Shown here: positions 16,540-23,117 of the stretch, piece after piece
How the letters are laid out: each line of letters starts with the position of its first letter
Position numbering within the stretch: position 1 is the first letter of the stretch
DNA from: an uncultured Ruminococcus sp.
GTDB taxonomy: Bacteria > Bacillota > Clostridia > Oscillospirales > Ruminococcaceae
Direction of reading: 5' to 3'
DNA length: 32,651 bases
NCBI GenBank assembly: GCA_946413815.1
Contig: CAMKMD010000045.1
Span: 1-32,651, forward strand
The notes under the pieces: generated by a model
Databases searched by the model: none
What the model saw: only the letters and a program-made list of their open reading frames with translations
What the model was told of the DNA's origin: nothing
Made by a program: the position numbers and the translations under genes

Positions 16540-16845
16540 TTCTGCCCTGTCTTCATTGGCGGGGGCAGAGTGCTCCTCCCTGAGTGCCCGCAGCTCGGCG
16601 CTGAAGTGCTTTGATGCGAGTGAAGCCATGAGAGTGCCGAACAGTGTCAGCAGGACTCCGCAGAGAATATGGGTGGAAAGCATGGATAATCCCGCTGTGA
16701 TAACGGCGCTTATGATGGTGACAACGAAGAGTATGACCATGGCTGTGAGCGGATAGCGGATATACTTTGGTATCCGTTTGCTGTGTATCGCCTCTGAGGC
16801 GCCTTCAAAAACCATTTCAGTGATAAATTCCCCGATAAATTCCAT
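16537..16845 (-). CDS. Small two-helix membrane protein, unknown function
   Basis: A 102-aa protein with two adjacent membrane helices (about 32-53 and 58-80) and a charged C-terminal tail ending in DRAE. The start at 16845 is set by AAAAGGAG 8 nt upstream; the frame extends further to 16899 without a ribosome site. No family recognised. It converges on ireB and its stop lies in the ireB terminator. Confidence 0.68.
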   Translation of the reverse strand: MEFIGEFITEMVFEGASEAIHSKRIPKYIRYPLTAMVILFVVTIISAVITAGLSMLSTHILCGVLLTLFGTLMASLASKHFSAELRALREEHSAPANEDRAE

Positions 16846-16873
16846 AATTTTTCTCCTTTTGATAATGTTTACA

Positions 16874-16903
16874 TTGATATGATCCCGTCTTGCGGGCATA
16901 CTG
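16874..16903 (+). promoter_or_regulatory. Candidate forespore (SigF/SigG-type) promoter of the PdaA-like gene
   Basis: TTGATA (16874-16879), a 17-nt spacer and CATACTG (16897-16903) resemble the SigG pattern (TGnATA, 17-18 nt, CATACTA) better than a SigA promoter. B. subtilis pdaA is SigG-dependent, which fits. One -10 position deviates, so the call is tentative. Confidence 0.4.
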
Positions 16904-16941
16904 CTAATGCGGAGCTATTCCGCAGACGGAGGGTGAGACCG

Positions 16942-17679
16942 ATGAAAAAGCTATCTGCTGCGGCAGCGCTTCTGACGGCGTCCGCAGTTACCTGCGCTCC
17001 GGTATATGCGGCAGATACCACTGTGACCGGTTATGGTCAGGGTACTTCCGTAGACGGTGAGAACCGTCCCGAGGGCGCTTTGCAGTTCAACAGCCGCTAC
17101 GCCGGAGTTGATGCCTTCGCCCTGTCGGAAGACAGGAGCAGAATCATCATCACCTTCGATCAGGGCTACGAGAACGGCTATACCGCCGGGATACTTGATA
17201 CCCTTGCGGCTAAGGGCGTAAAGGCCATATTCTTCCTTACGGGCGACTATGCCCGCAGGGAACAGGAGCTTGTAAGGCGTATGATAGACGAAGGCCACAT
17301 GATCGGCAATCACGGCATGACTCATGCGAGCCTTCCGAAGCTTTCCGAAGAAGCGGCGAAGGAGGAGATAATGTCCCTCCATGAATACGTCCTTGATAAC
17401 TACGGCTACGAGATGCAGTACTTCCGATGTCCCTGCGGCGAGTATTCCGAACGGGCGCTTGAACTCGTAAGGGAATGCGGCTATAAGACTCTGTTCTGGA
17501 GCAGCGCCTATGTTGACTGGAAAACCGATGCTCAGCCGTCTCCTTCGGAGAGCCTTGCAAAGCTGAGCGCTTCTGCCCACGGGGGAGAGATACTCCTCCT
17601 GCATTCTGTTTCAGAGACGAATGCGCATATCCTCGGCGAGCTGATAGACAGCTTCCGGGACAAGGGCTTTAAAGTGTGA
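16942..17679 (+). CDS. PdaA-like polysaccharide (muramic delta-lactam) deacetylase
   Basis: A 245-aa exported NodB-fold deacetylase. A signal peptide ends near residue 23 (VYA-AD). FDQGYENG (72-79), NHGMTH (123-128, metal His), FRCPCGEYSE (161-170), WSSAYVDW and the final LLHSVS...NAHIL match PdaA, where FDNGYENG and WSxAFxDW are diagnostic and the second Asp of the usual FDDG is absent. PdaA deacetylates muramic acid on the way to the delta-lactam of spore cortex, needed for germination. The RPP motif reads RCP here, a deviation at a usually conserved proline. The start at 16942 has GGAGGGTGAG upstream and gives the signal peptide. Cell-wall deacetylation outside sporulation is the alternative. 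Confidence 0.83.
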   Translation: MKKLSAAAALLTASAVTCAPVYAADTTVTGYGQGTSVDGENRPEGALQFNSRYAGVDAFALSEDRSRIIITFDQGYENGYTAGILDTLAAKGVKAIFFLTGDYARREQELVRRMIDEGHMIGNHGMTHASLPKLSEEAAKEEIMSLHEYVLDNYGYEMQYFRCPCGEYSERALELVRECGYKTLFWSSAYVDWKTDAQPSPSESLAKLSASAHGGEILLLHSVSETNAHILGELIDSFRDKGFKV

Positions 17680-17696
17680 AACCGGATAAAGAGGTA

Positions 17697-17879
17697 AAGC
17701 GGAGACGTTCCCCAACGCCTCCGCTTCACGCCAAATTCATCCCTTATCTCCGGGAGAGACCCGGATAATACCGGCAGCGAGCCTGCCGGCAACCCCTTGT
17801 GCAGCCGCCTTCCCCAAGGCGCTGCACATTTTTATTGATGCGGATCCCCTCTTCAGGAGTCCCCACTCCAAAGGTCCGC
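17697..17879 (+). other. Run of five GC-rich hairpins in an intergenic region
   Basis: Five stem-loops in 183 nt: 17697-17726 (AAGCGGAG/CTCCGCTT), 17744-17768 (CCGGG/CCCGG plus TTAT/ATAA), 17771-17789 (CCGGCAG/CTGCCGG), 17798-17828 (the terminator) and 17840-17879 (GCGGA/TCCGC enclosing GGAGT/ACTCC). Only the fourth has a T run. It may be a 3'-UTR or small RNA; no known class was matched. Confidence 0.45.
17798..17836 (+). terminator. Intrinsic terminator downstream of the PdaA-like gene
   Basis: TGTGCAGC/GCTGCACA plus GCCTT/AAGGC (13 bp, one bulged C, CCCC loop) is followed by TTTTTATT. It lies ~120 nt after the stop codon. Confidence 0.85.
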
Positions 17880-17951
17880 TATCCCTATCACAGTCAGATG
17901 AGAAAACCTAACGCCCGTCAGAGCGCTGATCGTAAGTAGGAATCATTTATG

Positions 17952-18884
17952 TCATTCACCCTCCGGAACTGGCTCCGGAGCAGTGTAAGAGGGCTGTGCT
18001 GTATGGCCGGATGAAGGCTGGAGGCTGTCGAGATCGATATCGATCAGCATGCCGCTGTCTGAACCGGTAACCTTAGGCATTACGCCGTCCCATTTCTGGA
18101 TCTGCTCGTAAGCGATGACCTTTTCTGAGAGGGACTCCTCAAGGAGCTTGTTGGCGTCTGCCTGTGCCTGTGCCTCTGCGAGTATCGCTTCAGCCTCGGC
18201 CTTAGCTGCGATGACCTTCTGCTTTGCATTGGCTTCGGCAATAACTATTGCCTGTTCCTGCTCTGTCTTGGTTTTCAGGAGGTTCTGCTCTGCTACCTGC
18301 TTTGCTTCGATAGCATTGTTGAACTCCTGTGAGAAATCGAAGTTCACGATGTTGAACTTCTCGATATATATGCCGTAGCCGTTGAGCTTTGAGTCGAGAG
18401 AGGTCTTTACCTCGTCGCCGACTGCGGCACGCTCTGTTATCAGCTGCTCGGCGGTATACTTTGCTGTAACCGACTTCATGCTTTCCTGTACTGCCGGAGC
18501 AACGAGGACTGTCTGATAGTCTCCGCTGCAGCCCTTGTACATATCAGCACACTTGTCCGATACGAGCTTGTAGTTTACTGCGATGTTGCTGCTTACAGAC
18601 TGGAGGTCCTTGGACACTGCCGAAGCAGGTGTCTCATAGACCTGTATCTTATTCGACATGGACTCAACACGCTGCACGAAGGGCACCTTCAGGTGGAAGC
18701 CTTCTGAGTAGGATGTCTCCGAGACCTTGCCGAGAGTAAGGATAACGCCGGTGTGTCCGGCGGGGACGATGGTGAACGAGCTCAGAACAAGAGGTACTGC
18801 GACGATCAGAAATGCGCCGGCCTTTAACCAGCCGTGGCTCCTTTTAACACTGCCGTCTTTCCTGAGTTCTTCCATTCTTGCCAT
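17952..18884 (-). CDS. SPFH/Band 7 (prohibitin-like) membrane protein
   Basis: A 310-aa protein with a short basic N-terminus, one membrane anchor (about 22-42) followed by VPAGHTGVILTLGKV, an SPFH domain (about 45-215) and an Ala/Glu-rich coiled coil (about 195-270) with the typical EANAKQKVIAAKAEAEAILAEA pattern. The tail (275-310) is Pro/Ser-rich. SPFH proteins form large ring or cage assemblies organising membrane patches and membrane proteases. It is the last gene of the DUF1836 operon, 57 nt after the small glycine-rich protein gene, with an AAAAGGAG site. No clear terminator follows. Confidence 0.9.
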   Translation of the reverse strand: MARMEELRKDGSVKRSHGWLKAGAFLIVAVPLVLSSFTIVPAGHTGVILTLGKVSETSYSEGFHLKVPFVQRVESMSNKIQVYETPASAVSKDLQSVSSNIAVNYKLVSDKCADMYKGCSGDYQTVLVAPAVQESMKSVTAKYTAEQLITERAAVGDEVKTSLDSKLNGYGIYIEKFNIVNFDFSQEFNNAIEAKQVAEQNLLKTKTEQEQAIVIAEANAKQKVIAAKAEAEAILAEAQAQADANKLLEESLSEKVIAYEQIQKWDGVMPKVTGSDSGMLIDIDLDSLQPSSGHTAQPSYTAPEPVPEGE

Positions 18885-18941
18885 GATGTGTTCTCCTTTT
18901 ATACTGAAACGCTGTAGTGTGAATGAAGGGCCGGATCAGCG

Positions 18942-19172
18942 TTATCTCCTGCTGTCCTTCTTTCTGAGGCACATTGCCATGAGCGCTGCGCCTATCATAG
19001 TGCCGGCGGCTGCTCCTGCGAGCATTCCGGCGCCGAGGCTCGCGAATACGAGTTCCCCGACTACAAGTCCGATAAACATTCCAAGCGTGAGCCCTGCGGG
19101 TATGCAGATGGCTGCGGTCTCTTCGTTCTGGTAATCTGCTGCAACTGCGTGTGAGATGTTAGTGCTTTTCAT
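18942..19172 (-). CDS. Small glycine-rich membrane protein (glycine-zipper-like)
   Basis: A 76-aa protein with two hydrophobic segments rich in Gly and Ala: GLTLGMFIGLVVGELVF and LGAGMLAGAAAGTMIGAAL. Small residues at regular spacing suggest tightly packed helices. The tail LRKKDSRR is basic. The start at 19172 is decided by AAGGAAGG 6 nt upstream; the in-frame ATG at 19190 sits at the stop codon of the preceding gene. It is sandwiched between a DUF1836 regulator and an SPFH protein and may be an SPFH partner (inference). Confidence 0.75.
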   Translation of the reverse strand: MKSTNISHAVAADYQNEETAAICIPAGLTLGMFIGLVVGELVFASLGAGMLAGAAAGTMIGAALMAMCLRKKDSRR

Positions 19173-19186
19173 ATTTATCCTTCCTT

Positions 19187-19777
19187 TCATTTATCGGACT
19201 GCGTATTGCCGAATATTGTCTCCATCATTCTGTCAGCTTCGCTTCTGAGGACTGCGCTGCGGTATGCCATAAGCATTACGAACATCGCATTCTGGAGCTT
19301 TTCGCCGTTTGCACGGACATTCTTGTCAAGCCCGGCGATCTCATGGAGTATCAGCTGTCTGACCTCCTCCGGGGCAAATGCGGACTGATCATCGGCATCG
19401 AAGATTATCCTGCAAAGACAGTTGTAAAGCTCTGTTTCCTCAATGATGTCATCCGAGGTGTCTTCAACATCGCCGTTGATATAGGTCATAAGATTGGCGA
19501 TGTTCTCAAGTGTCATTGCTCCGCGGAGCATATTTATAAGCAGTATCCTGAGCACCTGCTGCTCGGAGTACTTCTTATCTCTGGTAGGAGATACCCAGCC
19601 TCTCTTGATCCAGTTCTGTATGGTGGAACCTTCAAGACCGGTAAGACGTGAAAGCTGCGAAAGAGTAATTCCTCCTGTAGCTTCCAGCATTGGTGAGATG
19701 ACCGAAAAGGCCTGATCTCTTGCTGAATCGTTGTATTTGATTGTGGTTCCGGGGAAAACTCTCTGTTCATTATTCAT
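19187..19777 (-). CDS. DUF1836 DNA-binding regulator (MerR-like HTH)
   Basis: A 196-aa protein. The N-terminal half has a helix-turn-helix of MerR-like type, GGITLSQLSRLTGLEGSTIQNWIKRGWV, followed by KKYSEQQVLRILLINMLR, the DUF1836 signature. The C-terminal part is helical (residues 110-196). DUF1836 proteins are taken to be transcription factors, but I know of no characterised ligand. It is the first gene of an operon with the small glycine-rich protein and the SPFH protein, and its promoter contains a palindrome also found before the repeat-tail gene at 21212, so autoregulation is likely. RBS AGGAG. Confidence 0.88.
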   Translation of the reverse strand: MNNEQRVFPGTTIKYNDSARDQAFSVISPMLEATGGITLSQLSRLTGLEGSTIQNWIKRGWVSPTRDKKYSEQQVLRILLINMLRGAMTLENIANLMTYINGDVEDTSDDIIEETELYNCLCRIIFDADDQSAFAPEEVRQLILHEIAGLDKNVRANGEKLQNAMFVMLMAYRSAVLRSEADRMMETIFGNTQSDK

Positions 19778-19804
19778 AATCTTTAGCTCCTCTCACGTGA
19801 TGAT

Positions 19805-19849
19805 ATGATTATATCACAGGTTCACGTGAACTTCAACCGTGATTATGAG
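19805..19849 (-). promoter_or_regulatory. Promoter with operator palindrome, copy A (DUF1836-SPFH operon)
   Basis: TTGAAG (19831-19836, minus strand), a 17-nt spacer and TATAAT (19808-19813). The perfect palindrome GTTCACGTGAAC (19820-19831) overlaps the spacer and the last base of the -35. The whole 45 nt recurs with one mismatch at 21053-21097 on the plus strand. Confidence 0.85.
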
Positions 19850-19883
19850 CTGTATGCGGCCGAATCCGGACGATTTCGGAATA

Positions 19884-19907
19884 TATCACATTATATCTCA
19901 CATTATC
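19884..19907 (-). repeat. Upstream direct repeats, copy A
   Basis: On the minus strand ATAATGTGA occurs twice in 21 nt, about 48 nt upstream of the -35. Similar GTGA-containing repeats stand at the same distance in copy B, so they may be further regulator sites. The rest of the 19778-20224 gap is A/T-rich apart from the inverted repeat at 20080-20150. Confidence 0.55.
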
Positions 19908-20079
19908 TTACTATTTCACGATTTTACTGCGTTTTTCATTTTCCAGAAATTACCTCTTCTGCAAATTCTTTCTTTGCCGCATTCTTAGATTCCTGCATAC
20001 AATATTTATAGCAGCGGACTCTGTGTCCTGAGCGGAGTGGGGGTGCCCCGTGAAGAGCTCCGGTTCCTCCGGGCATACG

Positions 20080-20150
20080 GAAGTCCTCCCTCACAAGGCG
20101 CCGGAGGCCTTTGGCGCACCTGCCGCAGGCTGACAGTGAGGAAGGACTTC
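20080..20150. repeat. Imperfect inverted repeat able to form a branched hairpin
   Basis: Two 15-nt arms (20080-20094 and 20136-20150) are complementary except for one position, which is G-U on the minus strand. The 41-nt interior holds two smaller hairpins (GCGCC/GGCGC and CCTG/CAGG), giving a three-way-junction shape. It lies ~75 nt past the spoIIID stop; there is no T run on either side. Confidence 0.6.
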
Positions 20151-20224
20151 TGTGCGGAGCCTTTATTATATAATAGTAACGGCCGCGCATGGGAATGCTG
20201 TTTTTTATAGCGGCGGCGGGAGGC

Positions 20225-20503
20225 TCAGCTCTTCTGCCGGCCGCATCTGTGTTCGGCGAGCTCACGGTATTTCTTCCGTGTAGCCATGCCGCCCCTGATA
20301 TGACGCTCCTGCTTGTTCACATCGAGGACGCTTCTCACCTGGGTGAACAGTGCATAGTCTTCCTTTCTCAGTCTTTCGCTGACATCCTTGTGTACTGTGC
20401 TTTTGGATACTCCGAACTCACGTGCGGCGCTGCGCACGGTGGCTCTGTTTTCTATAATGTACTGACCGAGCATTACTGCTCTCTGTCCGGGCCGGGTCTT
20501 CAT
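20225..20503 (-). CDS. spoIIID: Mother-cell sporulation regulator SpoIIID
   Basis: A 92-aa protein closely following the SpoIIID pattern: RAVMLGQYIIENRATVR, then the helix-turn-helix AAREFGVSKSTVHKDVSERL, then VLDVNKQERHIRGGMATRKKY. SpoIIID switches genes of the SigE regulon on and off in the mother cell. Length matches the ~93 aa of Bacillus. The ATG at 20503 has GGAG 7 nt upstream. It stands alone, between the two halves of the shared-promoter regulon. Confidence 0.95.
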   Translation of the reverse strand: MKTRPGQRAVMLGQYIIENRATVRSAAREFGVSKSTVHKDVSERLRKEDYALFTQVRSVLDVNKQERHIRGGMATRKKYRELAEHRCGRQKS

Positions 20504-20662
20504 ATCATCACTCCTGTCTGCCTGAAATGGATGCGGACAGTAATGTATATGCTTGCCGGTGCGTAATCATTCGGAAATCATGCAGTTACCGCTGTAGACA
20601 ATTTGTAATCAACTGCATATATCCGTATACCGTTTTGTATCATGACTGATATCGGTGTGTTA

Positions 20663-20691
20663 TTGCAATACACTGCCGGATAGGGTATAAT
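20663..20691 (+). promoter_or_regulatory. Promoter of the candidate small RNA
   Basis: TTGCAA (20663-20668), a 17-nt spacer and TATAAT (20686-20691); a second overlapping TATAAT starts at 20691. No start codon with a good ribosome site follows. Confidence 0.75.
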
Positions 20692-20697
20692 ATAATC

Positions 20698-20840
20698 ACA
20701 GCAGGAGAGAAACACACACATCACCTGCTTGACATAGAAATCGTTTCGGCGTCCCACGTACCTCCGGGGCTCCGGATATTCTCTACACACCTTTTCAGAT
20801 AGGAGAGGGCCGTTCCGGATGGGGCGGCTTTCTCTTTTTC
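20698..20840 (+). ncRNA. Candidate small non-coding RNA, ~143 nt
   Basis: A near-consensus promoter is followed after ~105 nt by a strong intrinsic terminator, with no supported ORF between. The interior can form GCAGG/CCTGC, GAAA/TTTC and TCCGG/CCGGA hairpins. Size and isolation would allow a 6S-like RNA, but I see no sequence that proves any class. It sits in the 20504-21211 gene-free stretch, whose other contents are a palindrome at 20846 and the copy B promoter. Confidence 0.55.
20803..20840 (+). terminator. Terminator of the candidate small RNA
   Basis: A 14-bp stem with four G-U pairs (20803-20816 / 20821-20834, GGAT loop) is followed by TTTTTC. Confidence 0.8.
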
Positions 20841-20845
20841 TGCGG

Positions 20846-20875
20846 CATTATTCATCTTGTATTCAGTGAATAATG
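20846..20875. repeat. Operator-like inverted repeat
   Basis: CATTATTCA (20846-20854) and TGAATAATG (20867-20875) form a perfect 9-bp inverted repeat with a 12-nt centre, directly after the small RNA terminator. The bound factor is unknown. Confidence 0.45.
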
Positions 20876-20999
20876 AATAGTTGCTGTATCGCCTGCCGGC
20901 GACGGATTTAGAATAATATAGTGCAGGGGACGCCTTTTAGTGAATAAATATTGAATATACAGGGGAATAATATTGAAAAACAGAAAAATATTAAGATTT

Positions 21000-21019
21000 A
21001 GTGAGATATAGTGAGATAT
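21000..21019 (+). repeat. Upstream direct repeats, copy B
   Basis: AGTGAGATAT occurs twice in immediate tandem, 46 nt before the -35 of the copy B promoter, the counterpart of the repeats at 19884-19907. A 12-bp palindrome ATTCGGCCGAAT (21027-21038) lies between repeats and promoter; copy A keeps ATTCGGCCG of it. Confidence 0.55.
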
Positions 21020-21052
21020 ATTTAAAATTCGGCCGAATCAGGCTGTTTCCGG

Positions 21053-21097
21053 CTCATACTCACGGTTGAAGTTCACGTGAACCTGTGATATAATCAT
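21053..21097 (+). promoter_or_regulatory. Promoter with operator palindrome, copy B (repeat-tail protein gene)
   Basis: TTGAAG (21066-21071), a 17-nt spacer and TATAAT (21089-21094), with the palindrome GTTCACGTGAAC at 21071-21082. Except for one base it equals the DUF1836 operon promoter, so both genes should answer to the same regulator. Confidence 0.85.
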
Positions 21098-21211
21098 GTT
21101 ACCACGTAAGAAGAGCTGAATGCAATGAATGTGGTACAATAACATCATGGATTATTTCATAATACGAGTCGGAAACTATCTTTCAGTCTTATTTTTACAG
21201 GAGGGGTATTT

Positions 21212-22891
21212 ATGGCCAAGGAATTCAATTTCAACAATTATGATTCAGTTTACGGAGTGGATCTCGTACCGCCCAGAAGGACCGGTGCAAAGGTTGCGGC
21301 GATCACTGCTGCGGTACTCGGCGTTACTGCCGGAGGCGGCGCTGCTGCCTATAATCTTTCTCCGCTGGTAAAGAATCAGGTGAAGCTGAGGGTAAGCTCG
21401 CCGGAGAACTACAGCGAATGGGTATATGCCGAGAACACGGAGGATATTGCTAAACAGGCTGCGGATCGGTACCGTGCCTACATCGACAGGTTCAACGCAG
21501 GAAGCAGCGTTGATATGACATTCAAGTTCGAGCCTTCCGCTGAGGCTCTTGATTATGCAAAGAACATGGGCGGCAAGGAACTGGAGGATGTCATTGCCGA
21601 TACCACTGATATCTTCTTCTCCGTTTCGGCTTCAGGCAAGGACGGAGATGTTTCCGGAGCCATAAAGCTCGGACGCAACAGCGATACTCTCACCACTATG
21701 GAGTTCGCTATGGATCAGAATCCCTTCGATCTCTTCATCCGTATACCCGAGCTCTCGGAGAAGTGGCTCAATGTGGATCAGGAATCAATGGGCGGAGAGT
21801 TTGCGAAGAGCAACGATCTCAGACCTGAGGATATCATCTCACCCGAGGAATTAGAGACTGAGGTGAAGCGCTATACCGATCTCTGGAACAAGTATGCCGG
21901 CGAGACAGCAGTTGAGAAGTCGGAGGATGTTGTCATTGATGATATAACTGTAGGCTATACCGTTATTTCCAGGACCTTCACACCTGAGAAGATAAATGAG
22001 TTCAGAAATGCTGTCATTGACGAAATGAAGAACGATGAGCTGCTCCGCACCATCGTCGTTGACAGGCTCAAGACATTCGATTCAGCTGATGAATTCAATG
22101 CAGAGCTTGAACGCGGCAGGGAAGCAGAGGCTGTAGATACTACAGTAGAGCTTGATACATATGTTGACCCCAAGGGCGTTATCAGAGGCTTCAGAGGCCT
22201 TAAAGGCGAAGAGGTATGTGTTGATTTCGTTTACGGTATTTCCGGCGACCAGGTACGCGGAAAACTCGTTACCGAAGATGTGAACGGAACTCTTTCCGCA
22301 ACACAGAACGGAAGCAAGTACACCGGCAATCTGAAGCTTGCTGCCGACGGTCAGGAATACACCATCGACTTTACTGACTATGAGCAGACAAGCAAGGATT
22401 TCGGTTTCTTCAATGCTGATACTGTGGTAAAATGCGCTGTTGACGGCGAGGAGACGATGGCTGTGAGCGTTAAGTTCACAGGCACCCCCGAAAGTGAGAC
22501 TGCCGTTATGAACATAAAGGGAGATGACGGCACTGATTACGGAAAGTTCACAGTCGGCATTAACTCAAAGAAAGGCGCAGACGTAAGCGTTCCTGACAAG
22601 AGCAGCGCTTACTACGTTGATGATGATTTTGATTTTGAGAAATACGTTACTGATGAGGAGCTCAAGTCATATACCAGCGGACTTCTTGAGAAGATAGGTA
22701 TATCCGAGAAAGCTGCTGAGGATATAACCGGTCTCTTCGGCGGATACGGCGGCTATGGCGGATACAGCAGTGATTTCGACTTCGAGGACTATGATTTTGA
22801 AGATTATGACTTCGAGGATTACGACTTCAGTGATTATGACTTCAGTGATTATGACTATGAAGACTTCGATTTCGGAGACTATCGCTTCTGA
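21212..22891 (+). CDS. Membrane-anchored protein with Asp/Phe/Tyr-repeat tail
   Basis: A 559-aa protein of unknown function. Residues 1-24 are polar, 25-48 form one Ala/Gly-rich membrane segment, and about 55-500 are a large acidic, beta-rich extracytoplasmic region with no motif I recognise. A GGYGGYGGY hinge leads into the tail (about 518-559), which repeats DFEDY/DFSDY about seven times and ends in Phe. The tail has almost no basic residues. The start has a GGAGGGG ribosome site and a ~100-nt leader. Co-regulation with the DUF1836-SPFH operon suggests a common envelope function. Scaffolding, calcium binding or phase-separating behaviour of the tail are guesses. Confidence 0.85.
   Translation: MAKEFNFNNYDSVYGVDLVPPRRTGAKVAAITAAVLGVTAGGGAAAYNLSPLVKNQVKLRVSSPENYSEWVYAENTEDIAKQAADRYRAYIDRFNAGSSVDMTFKFEPSAEALDYAKNMGGKELEDVIADTTDIFFSVSASGKDGDVSGAIKLGRNSDTLTTMEFAMDQNPFDLFIRIPELSEKWLNVDQESMGGEFAKSNDLRPEDIISPEELETEVKRYTDLWNKYAGETAVEKSEDVVIDDITVGYTVISRTFTPEKINEFRNAVIDEMKNDELLRTIVVDRLKTFDSADEFNAELERGREAEAVDTTVELDTYVDPKGVIRGFRGLKGEEVCVDFVYGISGDQVRGKLVTEDVNGTLSATQNGSKYTGNLKLAADGQEYTIDFTDYEQTSKDFGFFNADTVVKCAVDGEETMAVSVKFTGTPESETAVMNIKGDDGTDYGKFTVGINSKKGADVSVPDKSSAYYVDDDFDFEKYVTDEELKSYTSGLLEKIGISEKAAEDITGLFGGYGGYGGYSSDFDFEDYDFEDYDFEDYDFSDYDFSDYDYEDFDFGDYRF
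22763..22888 (+). repeat. 15-bp coding repeats for the DF(E/S)DY tail
   Basis: About seven to eight degenerate copies of a 15-bp unit encode the C-terminal pentapeptides. Synonymous codons (gacttc/gatttt, gattat/gactat) vary between copies, so the protein repeat seems kept by selection rather than being a fresh DNA duplication. Confidence 0.8.
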
Positions 22892-22961
22892 AGACTTTGA
22901 CTTCTGACCCGGGCTGCAGGATATGGTATCTGCATCCGGCATGAAATGAATATGTACACGG

Positions 22962-22992
22962 CTGCCCTGCTGATGAAGCAGGGCAGTTTTTT
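22962..22992 (+). terminator. Terminator of the repeat-tail gene
   Basis: A 9-bp perfect stem (CTGCCCTGC with GCAGGGCAG, 7-nt loop) is followed by six T, 70 nt past the stop codon. Confidence 0.92.
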
Positions 22993-23082
22993 GCTGAGGT
23001 CAATTTTCTGCCGGAAAAACAGGCGTCTGTTTGTGCATATCTCCGAATTGTATTTCCTGCCGAAAAGAACGCTGTCGGATTG

Positions 23083-23111
23083 TTTACATTTCTGAGGGAA
23101 TGTGTTATAAT
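23083..23111 (+). promoter_or_regulatory. Promoter of the MBOAT-FkbH operon
   Basis: TTTACA (23083-23088), a 17-nt spacer and TATAAT (23106-23111) with an extended -10 TGT. Confidence 0.8.
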
Positions 23112-23117
23112 TACTGT

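Noticed and set aside
17744..17796. Resemblance to a SAM-I riboswitch (GCCGGCAACC segment)
   Set aside because: Only this short string fits; the remaining conserved core and a downstream regulated gene are missing.
20578..20790. 70-aa minus-strand frame over the small RNA region
   Set aside because: No ribosome site or homology and it runs against a clear plus-strand promoter and terminator.
22763..22888. CRISPR-like or satellite repeat
   Set aside because: The repeats are in frame, 15 bp long without spacers, and encode a protein tail.
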